Positions 9,694 to 18,314 of a stretch of DNA of 64,000 nucleotides are shown one piece after another; positions within the stretch are counted from its first letter, which is position 1, and every line of letters begins with the position of its first letter. The notes under the pieces are model-generated. The model was not told the origin of the DNA. It saw only the letters and a program-made list of their open reading frames with translations, and searched no databases. A program made the translations under genes and the position numbers. Origin of the DNA: Kitasatospora sp. CB01950 (GTDB lineage: Bacteria; Actinomycetota; Actinomycetes; Streptomycetales; Streptomycetaceae); NCBI RefSeq assembly GCF_001905465.1, contig NZ_LISX01000005.1, forward strand, positions 307,386-371,385, in the 5' to 3' direction.

Positions 9694-11280
9694 TCAGATG
9701 TGCACGGCCGGCCCGGCGTCATTCGCGCCGCGCTTCGTGAGCAGCCCCAGCCCCGCCGCCGCCAGCGCGACGATCGAGGCGACGGTGAAGGCCACGCCCA
9801 TGCCGCTGACGAAGGACGAGTGGACCGCGTCCGCGACCCCGTTGGCGATCTGCGCCGGGGTGCCCTCCGGCATCGGCGGGGCGATGCCCAACTGCGCGGC
9901 CTGCTTGAGCTGTTCGCCCTGCTCACCGGTCGGGAACGGAACACCGGTGGCGGCCCAGTTGCCCGGCAGCACGCTGGTGACCTTGGACGCCATCACCGCG
10001 CCGAGCACTGCGGTGCCGAGGCTGCCGCCGACCTGCATCGCGGCCTGCTGGAGGCCGCCGGCCACGCCGGCCAGCTCCATCGGGGCGTTGCCGACTATGA
10101 CCTCGGTGGCGCCGACCATGACGGGGCTGAGGCCGAGGCCCATCAGCAGGAACCAGAGCGACATGGCGCCGTTACCGGAGTGGATGTCCAGGGTGGACAT
10201 GCCGAGCATCGCGCCGGTGGTGAGCACCATGCCGCCGACGATCGGTATGCGCGGGCCGACCTTGCCGATCAGGAATCCGGCCACCGGAGCGCCGACGATC
10301 ATCATGCCGGTCATCGGCAGCAGGTGGACGCCGGCGTCCACCGGCGCCATCCCGTGGACGTTCTGGAGGTAGAACGTCACGAAGAAGATGCCGCCGAAGA
10401 ACGCGAACGCCATCAGCACCATCAGCAGGGTGCCCGCCGACAGCGACACCGAACGGAACAGCGCCAGCGGGACGAGCGGCTCCTTGGCGTAGTTCTGCCA
10501 GACCGCGAAGGCGATCAGCGCGACCACCGCGCCGCCCAGGAAGATCAGGGTCGAAGCGTCGGCCCAGCCCCAGCTGGGGGCCTTGATGATGCCCCAGACC
10601 AGCATGAACATCGCACCGGAGAGCAGCACGATGCCGGGGATGTCGAAGGACTTGGCGGACTTCTCGGAGCGCACGTCCTTGAGGATCAGCACGCCCAGCA
10701 CCACCGCGACGATGCCGACCGGGATGTTGATGTAGAACACCGACTCCCAGTTGACGTGCTCGACCAGCAGGCCGCCGACGATCGGGCCGGCCGCGGTGGA
10801 GGCGCCGATGACGCCGCCCCAGATGCCGATCGCCATGTTGAGCTTCTCGGCGGGGAAGGCGCCGCGCAGCAGGCCGAGCGCGGCGGGCTGGAGCAGCGCG
10901 CCGAACAGGCCCTGCAGCACCCGGAAGAAGATCACCTGCTGGATCGAGCCGGCGAAGCCGATCGCGGCGGAGGTGGCGGCGAAGCCGACCGCGCCGACCA
11001 GGAAGGTGGACTTGTGGCCGAACCGGTCGCCGATCTTGCCGGCGGTGATCAGGAAGACCGCCAGCGCCAGCAGGTAGCCGGAGGTGACCCACTGGATGTC
11101 GGCGGGGCTGGCGTGCAGGTCGGTCTGGATCGCCGGGTTGGCGATGGCGACGACGGTGCCGTCGAGGGCGACCATCATGACGCCGACGGCGACGGTGAGC
11201 AGGGTCAGCCAGGGGTGTCCCCGCAGCTTCCCTCCGGCGGCGGGCGCCGCCTCCTTGTCCATGACGACGGACTGGCTCAT
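9694..11280 (-). CDS. DHA2-family (14-TM) MFS drug efflux transporter
   Basis: A 528-residue major facilitator of the EmrB/QacA (DHA2) type that exports drugs by proton antiport. It has a hydrophobic profile of about 14 segments, an early membrane motif VALDGTVVAIANPAI typical of DHA2 proteins, and the loop GKIGDRFGHK (motif A). The ATG at 11280 with GGGGAAG upstream gives the usual short cytoplasmic N-terminus. It is divergent from a TetR regulator 127 bp away, with palindromes between, the classic layout for an inducible pump. Substrate unknown. Confidence 0.92.
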   Translation of the reverse strand: MSQSVVMDKEAAPAAGGKLRGHPWLTLLTVAVGVMMVALDGTVVAIANPAIQTDLHASPADIQWVTSGYLLALAVFLITAGKIGDRFGHKSTFLVGAVGFAATSAAIGFAGSIQQVIFFRVLQGLFGALLQPAALGLLRGAFPAEKLNMAIGIWGGVIGASTAAGPIVGGLLVEHVNWESVFYINIPVGIVAVVLGVLILKDVRSEKSAKSFDIPGIVLLSGAMFMLVWGIIKAPSWGWADASTLIFLGGAVVALIAFAVWQNYAKEPLVPLALFRSVSLSAGTLLMVLMAFAFFGGIFFVTFYLQNVHGMAPVDAGVHLLPMTGMMIVGAPVAGFLIGKVGPRIPIVGGMVLTTGAMLGMSTLDIHSGNGAMSLWFLLMGLGLSPVMVGATEVIVGNAPMELAGVAGGLQQAAMQVGGSLGTAVLGAVMASKVTSVLPGNWAATGVPFPTGEQGEQLKQAAQLGIAPPMPEGTPAQIANGVADAVHSSFVSGMGVAFTVASIVALAAAGLGLLTKRGANDAGPAVHI

Positions 11281-11333
11281 GACTCGGACTTCCCCGTTCG
11301 TGTGGTGTGGCGAGAAGAGCGGCTCGAACATTA

Positions 11334-11386
11334 TGTCAGTCGCTGACAAACGACAAATGGTGACTTGTGACACTTGGCGACAAGTG
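11334..11386. promoter_or_regulatory. Putative TetR operators between efflux pump and regulator
   Basis: Two palindromes occupy the divergent promoter region: TGTCAG-N3-CTGACA (11334-11348) and CACTTG-N4-CAAGTG (11371-11386). They flank the likely -35 region of the TetR gene and could repress both directions. Confidence 0.55.
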
Positions 11387-11407
11387 GCAGAGCGCTAAAG
11401 TTGAGCC

Positions 11408-12073
11408 ATGGCCAGCACCTCCATCGCCGCCGAACCGCAGCCCGCGGGCCTGCGCGAACGCAAGAAGCAGCGCACCCGGGACGCCTTGGTCGACGCCGCC
11501 CACCGCCTGTTCCTGCGGCAGGGCTACGGGAAGACCACGGTGGACGAGATCGCGGCGTCGGTGGAGGTCTCCCAGCGCACCTTCTTCCGGTACTTCGCCA
11601 ACAAGGAGGAGGTCGCCCTCGCGGTGCTGGCCGACGCCGAGGAGACGTTCCTCACCCTGCTGCGGGCCCGGCCCGCCGAGGAGAACCCGCTGCAGGCGAT
11701 GCGCGGCGCGGTCCGCCAGGTGTGGCAGAACCTCGACGAGGGCCGGGTCGCCGAACGCGGCTCCGTCGAGGGCGCACTGGAGCTCTTCGAGCTGATCGAG
11801 TCCACCCCGACCCTGCTCGCCGCCCACCTGCGGCACTCCCTGCAGCAGGAGATCGAGGTCGCCCGGATCCTCGCCGAACGCGAGGGCCTCGACCCGGCGC
11901 TCGACCTGCGCCCCCGACTGCTCGCCGCCGTGCTCGGCAGTGTGGTGCGGCTCTCGCACCTGTCGTACGCCGCCGAACCCGACCGGCACGGCCACTGCAT
12001 GGACGGCATGCTGGCCCTGATCGAGCGCCACTTCGACCAGCTCGGACCGGCGTTGGCCGGTTCCTGGCGCTGA
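11408..12073 (+). CDS. TetR family transcriptional regulator
   Basis: A 221-residue TetR repressor. The N-terminal helix-turn-helix spans about 18-64 (KKQRTRDALVDAAH, then TTVDEIAASVEVSQRTFFRYFANKEE), and the helical C-terminal half would bind a ligand. The ATG at 11408 has no ribosome site; a TAAAGT hexamer ends six bases before it, so the mRNA is probably leaderless. It is divergent from the DHA2 pump and very likely controls it and itself through the palindromes between them. Confidence 0.92.
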   Translation: MASTSIAAEPQPAGLRERKKQRTRDALVDAAHRLFLRQGYGKTTVDEIAASVEVSQRTFFRYFANKEEVALAVLADAEETFLTLLRARPAEENPLQAMRGAVRQVWQNLDEGRVAERGSVEGALELFELIESTPTLLAAHLRHSLQQEIEVARILAEREGLDPALDLRPRLLAAVLGSVVRLSHLSYAAEPDRHGHCMDGMLALIERHFDQLGPALAGSWR

Positions 12074-12162
12074 CCGCCGGCGCGGGTAGTACTGCGGTAT
12101 CAGGGCCGCTGCCCGACCGGAGTATGAGGACAGCGGCCGTTCCGCGTTCTACCCTCGGCCCG

Positions 12163-13437
12163 GTGACCACCTGGAACACCTTCCTCCGCGCCCTCGTCGA
12201 GCCCGTCCCGGACCACCGGCCGCCACTGCACAACGCCCGCCGGCCATGGGTCCGGGCGCTGCCCTTCCTGGTGGTGCTGGCCATGGTCGGCTCCCTGCTG
12301 CCCACCGGCGTGGTCGCGCTGACGCAGTTCTACGACGTGAACGGGGGCCTGGCCGCCTCCCTGGCCCTCGTCCAGACCGGGGCGCTGGCACTCGGGCTGG
12401 TCCGGCCGCTGACCGGCTGGCAGCTGATGGCGCCCACGGTGCTGATCGGCGCGATCGCCACCCACGGCGCGGCCGCCGACCAGCCCTGGCCGTGGCCGGC
12501 GCCCACGCTGCTCTGCTACCTGTTCCTGATGGTGTTCCTGGCCATCCGGGAACGCGGCCGCACCCTGCTCGCCGTCTGGGCCGTCACCTTCCTCGGCAAC
12601 AGCCTCAGCTGGACTGCCTTCAGCGAGTACTTCGACGGCACCTCGGTGGTGGTCACCGCCCTCTCCGGTGTGATCATGCTGCTCGGCTGGAGCCTGCGCG
12701 GCCGCGGCGAGGCGCAGCGGCTGCTCGCCGCCCAGGAGCAGATCTCCGAGACCGAACGCGCCCGGCGCACGCTGCTGGAGGAACGCGCCCGGATCGCCCG
12801 CGAGTTGCACGACGTGGTCGCCCACCACATGTCGGTGATCACCGTCCAGGCCGACAGCGCCCCGTACCGGATCGCGGGCCTGCCCGAGCCCGCCGTCGCC
12901 GAGTTCGGCCAGATCGCCAACGCCGCCCGCGGCTCGCTCGCCGAGATGCGCCGCCTGCTCGGGGTGCTGCGGGCCGCCGACACCGAGGCCGACAAGGCCC
13001 CGCAGCCGGGCCTGGCCGACCTGCCGGGCCTGCTCTCCACCGTCGCCCAGGCCGGCGTGCACGCCGAACTCGACCTCGCCGACGAGGTCCTGGCCCTCGG
13101 CCCCGTCCCCGAGGCGGTCGGCCTGTCCGCGTACCGGATCGTCCAGGAGGCGCTGGCCAACGTCGTCCGCCACGCCCCCGGCGCGACCGCCCGGGTCCGC
13201 GTCACCGCCTCCGACGGCGCGCTGACCGTGGACGTCGACAACGACCCCTCGCCCGGCAAGGCCCCCGCCGTCGAGACCTCCGCCTCCACCGGGCACGGGC
13301 TGACCGGAATGCGCGAGCGCGTCCGCCTGCTGGCTGGCACCCTGGACACCGGCCCGACCGCCGACGGCGGCTACCGGGTCGCCGCCGTCCTGCCGATCAC
13401 GGCGACCGACGCCACCCCAGGGGAGACCACCGCATGA
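12163..13437 (+). CDS. NarL-type sensor histidine kinase
   Basis: A 424-residue membrane sensor kinase of the HisKA_3 class. About five hydrophobic segments cover residues 25-170, followed by a coiled linker, the phosphoacceptor region ARELHDVVAHHM with His near residue 217, and a HATPase_c domain to the C-terminus (GLTGMRERV near 385). There is no Shine-Dalgarno at the GTG; a TACCCT hexamer ends seven bases before it, suggesting a leaderless start. The stop overlaps the response regulator start (ATGA), so the pair is translationally coupled. The signal is unknown. Confidence 0.9.
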   Translation: MTTWNTFLRALVEPVPDHRPPLHNARRPWVRALPFLVVLAMVGSLLPTGVVALTQFYDVNGGLAASLALVQTGALALGLVRPLTGWQLMAPTVLIGAIATHGAAADQPWPWPAPTLLCYLFLMVFLAIRERGRTLLAVWAVTFLGNSLSWTAFSEYFDGTSVVVTALSGVIMLLGWSLRGRGEAQRLLAAQEQISETERARRTLLEERARIARELHDVVAHHMSVITVQADSAPYRIAGLPEPAVAEFGQIANAARGSLAEMRRLLGVLRAADTEADKAPQPGLADLPGLLSTVAQAGVHAELDLADEVLALGPVPEAVGLSAYRIVQEALANVVRHAPGATARVRVTASDGALTVDVDNDPSPGKAPAVETSASTGHGLTGMRERVRLLAGTLDTGPTADGGYRVAAVLPITATDATPGETTA

Positions 13438-14108
13438 CCATCCGCGTCCTCATCGTCGACGACCAGGCGATGGTCCGCGCCGGCTTCGCCGCCCTGCTCA
13501 ACGCCCAGACCGACATCGACGTCGTCGGCGACGCCGCGAACGGCCGCGAGGCACTGGACGTCAGCCGCCGCACCCACCCCGACGTCGTGCTGATGGACGT
13601 CCGGATGCCCGAGATGGACGGCCTCGAAGCCGCCCGCCACCTCCTCGACCCCCCGCCCGGCGTCGTCCACCGCCCGCGTGTCCTGATGCTCACCACCTTC
13701 GACGTCGACGACTACGTCTACGAGGCCCTCCGGGCCGGCGCCTCCGGCTTCCTCCTCAAGGACGCCCCGCCGGCCGACCTGATCTCCGCCGTCCGCGTGG
13801 TCGCCGCCGGCGACGCGCTGCTCGCCCCGTCCGTCACCCGCCGCCTCATCGCCGACTTCGCCCAGAACCGCCCCGCCCCCCGCCGCGACCCCCGGCTCCG
13901 CCTCAACGGCCTCACCCCCCGCGAGACCGAAGTCCTCGAACTCATCGCGCGCGGCCTCTCCAACCAGGAGATCGCCGCCGATCTGGTCCTCGCCGAACAG
14001 ACCGTCAAGACCCACATCGGGCGCATCCTCGCCAAACTCAACCTCCGCGACCGCGCCCAGGCCATCGTCCTCGCCTACGAGAGCGGCCTCGTCCAGCCCG
14101 GCAGCTGA
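13434..14108 (+). CDS. NarL/LuxR-type response regulator
   Basis: A 224-residue two-domain regulator. The receiver domain covers about 1-125, with phosphoacceptor Asp55 in VVLMDVRMP and the acidic pair at residues 9-10; the LuxR-type helix-turn-helix is at about 155-217 (LTPRETEVLELIARGLSNQEIA). Its start overlaps the kinase stop by four bases. Target genes are not evident; the DUF1023/acyltransferase genes that follow on the same strand are candidates by position, but a hairpin separates them. Confidence 0.93.
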   Translation: MTIRVLIVDDQAMVRAGFAALLNAQTDIDVVGDAANGREALDVSRRTHPDVVLMDVRMPEMDGLEAARHLLDPPPGVVHRPRVLMLTTFDVDDYVYEALRAGASGFLLKDAPPADLISAVRVVAAGDALLAPSVTRRLIADFAQNRPAPRRDPRLRLNGLTPRETEVLELIARGLSNQEIAADLVLAEQTVKTHIGRILAKLNLRDRAQAIVLAYESGLVQPGS

Positions 14109-14121
14109 ATTGCACGAACCG

Positions 14122-14151
14122 GGGGTGTCTCCCGCTGCGGTATGACACCCC
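14122..14151 (+). terminator. Terminator-like hairpin after two-component operon
   Basis: GGGGTGTC (14122-14129) pairs with GACACCCC (14144-14151) across a 14-nt loop, 13 bp after the response regulator stop. Confidence 0.5.
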
Positions 14152-14233
14152 TCTTGGCTCCGCAGGTTGATGCCCGGTCACCCACCTCCTTCCTACCTTC
14201 CTCCTCGTCACCGGACTGGAGAAGGAGGAAGCG

Positions 14234-15328
14234 ATGCTGTCGCGTCTGCGTCGAGGCACAACCGTTGCCGGGTTGGTGCTGGCGGCCGTGCTGGGGGCGG
14301 GTTCGTGGGCGTCGGCGGATGCGCAGACCCCGCTGACCGGCCCCCCGCCGGGCTCCGCGGAGTGGGTCGCGGACACCGGCCTGGGCCGCGGACTCCCCGA
14401 CCCGGCCAACGCCTCCCCGGCCGAAGTGGCGACGTTCTTCGCCGAGCTGACCGACGCCCAGCAGCGCGACCTCGCCCTCCGTCACCCCCAGGTGGTCGGC
14501 AATCTGGACGGCGCCCCGATCCCGCTCCGCTACCTGGCCAACTCCCTGGCCCTCGCCCAGGAGACCAGGGCCCAGCAGGCCCGCGCCGACGACTCCTCCC
14601 TCCGTCGCGAGGAACGCAGGCTCGCCGCCGCCAAGGCCGCCCGCTACCGCGAGCTGGCCGACCACCGGCTGCTCGCCTTCGACCCGCGCGGTCGCGGCCA
14701 ACTCGCCGAGGTCTTCGGCGACTTGGCCCACGACTCCCGCACCGCCGTGCTGGTCCCCGGCTCCGACACCGACCTCGCGACCTCCGACCGCCTCGCCGGC
14801 ATGGCCGAGGCCCTGCGCAGCGCGAGCGACGACAAGGTCGCCGTGGTCGCCTGGACCGGCTACACCACGCCGGTCGGCGTCGGCATCGACGCGGCCCGCG
14901 AGGACCTCGCCGAGGCCGGCGCGCCCCGCCTGGAGCGCCTGGTGGCCGGCCTCGCCCCCGCCACCGGCCCGGTGACGCTGTTCTGCCACAGCTACGGCTC
15001 GGTGGTCTGCGGCCGGTCCGCGCCGGACCCGGCGCAGGTCGCCGGGGTGGTGGTGCTCGGCTCGCCGGGGATGGGCCTGGCGCGGGCGGACGAACTGCGG
15101 GTGCCGGTGTGGGCGGTGGCCCGCAACCCGGAGGACTGGATCTCCGAGGTCCCGAACGTCTCCGTCCTCGGCTTCGGCCACGGCGCCGACCCGACCTCCG
15201 AGGCGTTCGGCGCCCACCTCCTGCCGTCCGCCGGCTCGCACGGCCACAGCGGCTACTTCGCCCCCGGTTCGGCCTCCCTCGCGGCCTTCGCCGCGCTCGC
15301 CGCCACCGGCTCCCCCACCTCCGCCTGA
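14234..15328 (+). CDS. Secreted alpha/beta hydrolase, DUF1023 family (copy 1)
   Basis: A 364-residue protein with a Sec-type signal peptide (about 1-30, ending near ASADA) and a DUF1023 alpha/beta hydrolase domain. The nucleophile elbow reads CHSYG with Ser253, so Cys replaces the usual first Gly; the catalytic His is probably in GSHGHSGYF near the C-terminus. AFDPRGRG and VLVPGSDTDL are conserved with the second copy at 17117. GGAGAAGGAGG gives a strong ribosome site. An acyltransferase-3 gene follows by 32 bp, probably in one operon. The substrate is unknown; lipids or acylated envelope polymers are guesses from the neighbour. Confidence 0.85.
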   Translation: MLSRLRRGTTVAGLVLAAVLGAGSWASADAQTPLTGPPPGSAEWVADTGLGRGLPDPANASPAEVATFFAELTDAQQRDLALRHPQVVGNLDGAPIPLRYLANSLALAQETRAQQARADDSSLRREERRLAAAKAARYRELADHRLLAFDPRGRGQLAEVFGDLAHDSRTAVLVPGSDTDLATSDRLAGMAEALRSASDDKVAVVAWTGYTTPVGVGIDAAREDLAEAGAPRLERLVAGLAPATGPVTLFCHSYGSVVCGRSAPDPAQVAGVVVLGSPGMGLARADELRVPVWAVARNPEDWISEVPNVSVLGFGHGADPTSEAFGAHLLPSAGSHGHSGYFAPGSASLAAFAALAATGSPTSA

Positions 15329-15360
15329 CCCGCGCCGCCAAAGAAAGTAGGAGACGTCCG

Positions 15361-16569
15361 ATGCTGCCTGTTTCCGTCCGTCGCGCCGCGGCGACCGTCG
15401 ACGCGAAGACCCCCGCCACCCGCGACCGCGCGCTGGACGCGCTGCGTGCCGTCGCGCTGCTCTCGGTGCCGCTGGGGCACTGGATGCTCGGCGGATTCAC
15501 CCTCTCCGACGGCGTGCTGCACAACGCCAGCCCGCTGGCGGCACTGTCGTTCATGGCGCCGCTGAGCTGGCTGCTGCAGATGCTGGGGGTGTTCTTCCTG
15601 GTCGGCGGCCGGGCGTCGGCGCTCTCCTGGCGCCGGTCGGCCGAGCGCGGGGTGAGCGCCACGACGTGGCTGCGCGGCCGGGTGCTACGGCTGGCCCGGC
15701 CGGTGCTGGGGGTGGCCGCGGTGTGGGCGGCGCTGATCCCGGTGCTCCGGATGCTCGGGGTGCCGGCCGACACAGTGCGCACGGGCGCGGTGCTGATGGT
15801 GCAGCCGCTCTGGTACATCGCGATGTACCTGGTGCTGACCGCGCTCACCCCGCTCTGCGTCACGTTCGGCGCGCGGACGAAGGGGTGGGCCTCGGCCGGG
15901 CTGCTGGCGGCCGTCGCGGCGGTGGACCTGCTGCGCTACGGCCCGTGGGGCGCGTCGATGCCGGGCTGGCTGAGCCTGCTGAACCTGCTGCCGGGCTGGC
16001 TGTTCGCCTACCAGCTGGGCGTGGACTGGGCGCACGGCCGGATCTCCCGGGCCGGGGCGTGGCTGACGGCCGTCGGCGGTGCGGTGCTGTTCGCGGTGCT
16101 GCTCCTGGTCTTCCACTACCCGGCGAGCATGGTCGGCGTGCCGGGCGCGGCCCGCACCAACTCGCACCCGCCGTCCCTGCTGGTGCTGGCGCTGGCCTCG
16201 GTGCAGGGCGGTGCGGCGATGCTGCTGAAGGACCGGCTGGGCCGGGCGCTGCGCCGGCCGCTGCTGTGGCTGCCGGTGGTGGTGGTCAACCTTGGCGCGA
16301 TGACGATCTTCTGCTGGCACCAGACCGCGATGTTCCTGACCGCGCTGGCCGGTTCGCGACTGGGCGAGGTGCCGGGCCTGACCACCGCCCCCGACTCCGG
16401 CCTGTGGGCGCTGGGCCGGCTGGCCTGGCTGCCGGTGTTCGCCGTGGTGCTGGCGCTGATCGGCCGCTGGGCCCGTCGCTTCGACGCCCCGTGGCCGTCC
16501 CGGGCCTGGCGGGCGGCGGCGACGGCGGGCGCCGCGCTGTTCGCGGTGTACGCGCTCGGCGCGGTCTGA
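15361..16569 (+). CDS. Acyltransferase-3 family integral membrane protein
   Basis: A 402-residue polytopic protein of the acyltransferase 3 (OafA/NodX-like) family, which moves acyl groups onto sugars, peptidoglycan or secondary metabolites across the membrane. The family opening RDRALDALRAVALLSV is at about 20-35, with the membrane His (VPLGHW) near 36-40, followed by about ten hydrophobic helices. GTAGGAGA precedes the ATG at 15361. It lies 32 bp after a secreted DUF1023 hydrolase, so the two may act on the same extracytoplasmic substrate. No SGNH domain is fused. Confidence 0.85.
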   Translation: MLPVSVRRAAATVDAKTPATRDRALDALRAVALLSVPLGHWMLGGFTLSDGVLHNASPLAALSFMAPLSWLLQMLGVFFLVGGRASALSWRRSAERGVSATTWLRGRVLRLARPVLGVAAVWAALIPVLRMLGVPADTVRTGAVLMVQPLWYIAMYLVLTALTPLCVTFGARTKGWASAGLLAAVAAVDLLRYGPWGASMPGWLSLLNLLPGWLFAYQLGVDWAHGRISRAGAWLTAVGGAVLFAVLLLVFHYPASMVGVPGAARTNSHPPSLLVLALASVQGGAAMLLKDRLGRALRRPLLWLPVVVVNLGAMTIFCWHQTAMFLTALAGSRLGEVPGLTTAPDSGLWALGRLAWLPVFAVVLALIGRWARRFDAPWPSRAWRAAATAGAALFAVYALGAV

Positions 16570-16636
16570 CGCCACGTCAATCGCCTGACGACCGATCACC
16601 CGCCGCCTGTCGGTGCCGGGACCTACCCTGACCGCC

Positions 16637-16972
16637 ATGGCGACCTTCGACGAACTGACCACGCTGGCCCTGGAGCTGCCGCAGGCGCACCAGGAGACCA
16701 CCTGGGAGCAGCAGACCTTCCGGGTGGGTCGGAAGATCTTCGCGATGGGGCACCCGGATTCCGGGCAGGTCTCGGTGAAGGCGACGGTGCCCGAGCAGGC
16801 CGAACTGATCGCCGCCGCGCCCGAGGTGTACTCGGTGGCGCCGTACACCGGCCGGTTCGGCTGGGTGCGGGTCCGACTCGCCCGGGTGGAGCCGGAGGAG
16901 CTGCGTGAACTGCTCGCCGAGGCCTGGCGTTCGGTCGCGCCGAAGCGGGTCCGGGACGGGTACCAGGGGTAG
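16637..16972 (+). CDS. MmcQ/YjbR family protein
   Basis: A 111-residue protein of the YjbR (cyaY-like fold, double-wing) family, usually annotated as DNA-binding but of uncertain role. Conserved features are TWEQQTFRVGRKIFAM near 22-37 and YTGRFGWVRVRL near 70-81. TACCCT ends seven bases before the ATG and there is no ribosome site, so the mRNA is probably leaderless and the gene has its own promoter despite the same-strand neighbours. Confidence 0.85.
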   Translation: MATFDELTTLALELPQAHQETTWEQQTFRVGRKIFAMGHPDSGQVSVKATVPEQAELIAAAPEVYSVAPYTGRFGWVRVRLARVEPEELRELLAEAWRSVAPKRVRDGYQG

Positions 16973-17032
16973 CGTCCGAGGGAATGTGACGCGGAACACT
17001 GTTTGGCCCCTGCCCGGCGCGTCTGCCGCCCT

Positions 17033-17049
17033 CTAGTCTGGCTGACTAG
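17033..17049 (+). promoter_or_regulatory. Palindrome upstream of DUF1023 copy 2
   Basis: CTAGTC-N5-GACTAG, perfect over 17 bp, 67 bp before the gene start. TAGTCT within it could serve as a -10 hexamer, so a protein bound there would block transcription. Confidence 0.45.
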
Positions 17050-17116
17050 TAGTTGGCAGTCGTAGCACCACCGGGCCCGGCCCGCTGCGATGTACCGGCC
17101 CGAGGGAGTGGACGCC

Positions 17117-18307
17117 ATGCACCGCAGGCGGGTCAAGCGAATTCTTATCGGTGTGTTCGCCGGCTGCGCCGCCCTGGTGGACGCCGGGGCCGCGGTCGCC
17201 CAGGCCACCGCGGCCGGCGAACAGCTGGCGATCACCACCCCGCCGGCCGGCAGCGCCGCCTGGGTCGCCGACGGTTCCTTCGGCAAGGCCCTGCCGGATC
17301 CCGCCACCGCCGACCCGGCCGCCGTCGCCGCCTTCTTCGCCTCGCTGACGGGCCCCGAGATCGACCGGCTGATCCTCGAATACCCGCTGGTGGTCGGCAA
17401 CTTGGACGGTGCGCCGCTGGCCGTCCGGTACCGGGCCAACCGGGAGGCGATCGCCGCCGAACGCGACCGGGCCCGGCAGCGCGCCGACGACCGCGCCCTG
17501 GACCCGACCGCCCGGGCGCTGGCCGTCTCCCGCGCCCACGACTCCGAGGCGCTGCTGGCCCCCGGCCGACAGATCCTCGCCTTCGACCCGCGCGGCCGCG
17601 GCCTGGTCACCGAGGTGTACGGCGACCTGGCCGCCGCCCGGCGGGTGGCCGTCCTGGTGCCCGGTTCGGACGCCGACCTCGGCCACTTCGACCAGTCCGG
17701 CGAGCCGCTGCGCTCCCCCGCCGGCATGGCCCGCGCCCTGCTCGCCGAGGAACACGCCCAGTCGCCCGGCACCCGCACCGCGGTGGTCGCCTGGACCGGC
17801 TACGTCACCCCGCAGGGCCTCGGCCCGGACGCGGCCACCTCCCGGCTCGCCGAGGCCGCCGCGCCGCGCCTGGAGCGCCTGCTCGGCGGGCTGCGGCAGA
17901 CCAGCCACCCGGAGGCGCCGCCCGCGCTGCTGTGCCACTCGTACGGCTCGGTGGTGTGCGGCACCGCCGCCCCGACCCTGCACGCCGGGCAGCCGATCGA
18001 CCTGGTGGCGTTCGGCAGCCCCGGGATGGGCGTCGGCTCGGCCGCCGAGCTCGGCACCGGCGTCCAGGTATGGGCGGCCCGCAACCCGGGCGACTGGATC
18101 GGCAACGTGCCGTACCTGGAGGTCGGCGGCCTCGGCCACGGCTCCGACCCGACCACCCAGGCGTTCGGTGCGACGACCGTCTCCTCGGCGGGCGCCAGCG
18201 GCCACAACGGCTACCTGGCCGAGGGCACCGCCAGCCGGCACAACTTCGCGGCGATCGCCCTCGGCCACTACGACGACGTCACCCACCCGTCGCCCTGGAC
18301 GAACTGA
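17117..18307 (+). CDS. Secreted alpha/beta hydrolase, DUF1023 family (copy 2)
   Basis: A 396-residue paralogue of the 14234-15328 gene, with signal peptide about 1-35 and the same order of motifs: PPAGSAAWVAD, VVGNLDGAPLAVRYRAN, AFDPRGRG, VLVPGSDADL, AWTGYVTPQG, and the elbow CHSYGSVVCG with Ser275. The Cys-for-Gly change at the elbow is shared by both copies. It is about 30 residues longer, mostly in the central loops. GGGAG upstream of ATG 17117 supports that start. The gene ends 7 bp from the convergent aldo/keto reductase. Confidence 0.85.
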   Translation: MHRRRVKRILIGVFAGCAALVDAGAAVAQATAAGEQLAITTPPAGSAAWVADGSFGKALPDPATADPAAVAAFFASLTGPEIDRLILEYPLVVGNLDGAPLAVRYRANREAIAAERDRARQRADDRALDPTARALAVSRAHDSEALLAPGRQILAFDPRGRGLVTEVYGDLAAARRVAVLVPGSDADLGHFDQSGEPLRSPAGMARALLAEEHAQSPGTRTAVVAWTGYVTPQGLGPDAATSRLAEAAAPRLERLLGGLRQTSHPEAPPALLCHSYGSVVCGTAAPTLHAGQPIDLVAFGSPGMGVGSAAELGTGVQVWAARNPGDWIGNVPYLEVGGLGHGSDPTTQAFGATTVSSAGASGHNGYLAEGTASRHNFAAIALGHYDDVTHPSPWTN

Positions 18308-18314
18308 CGGTCCG

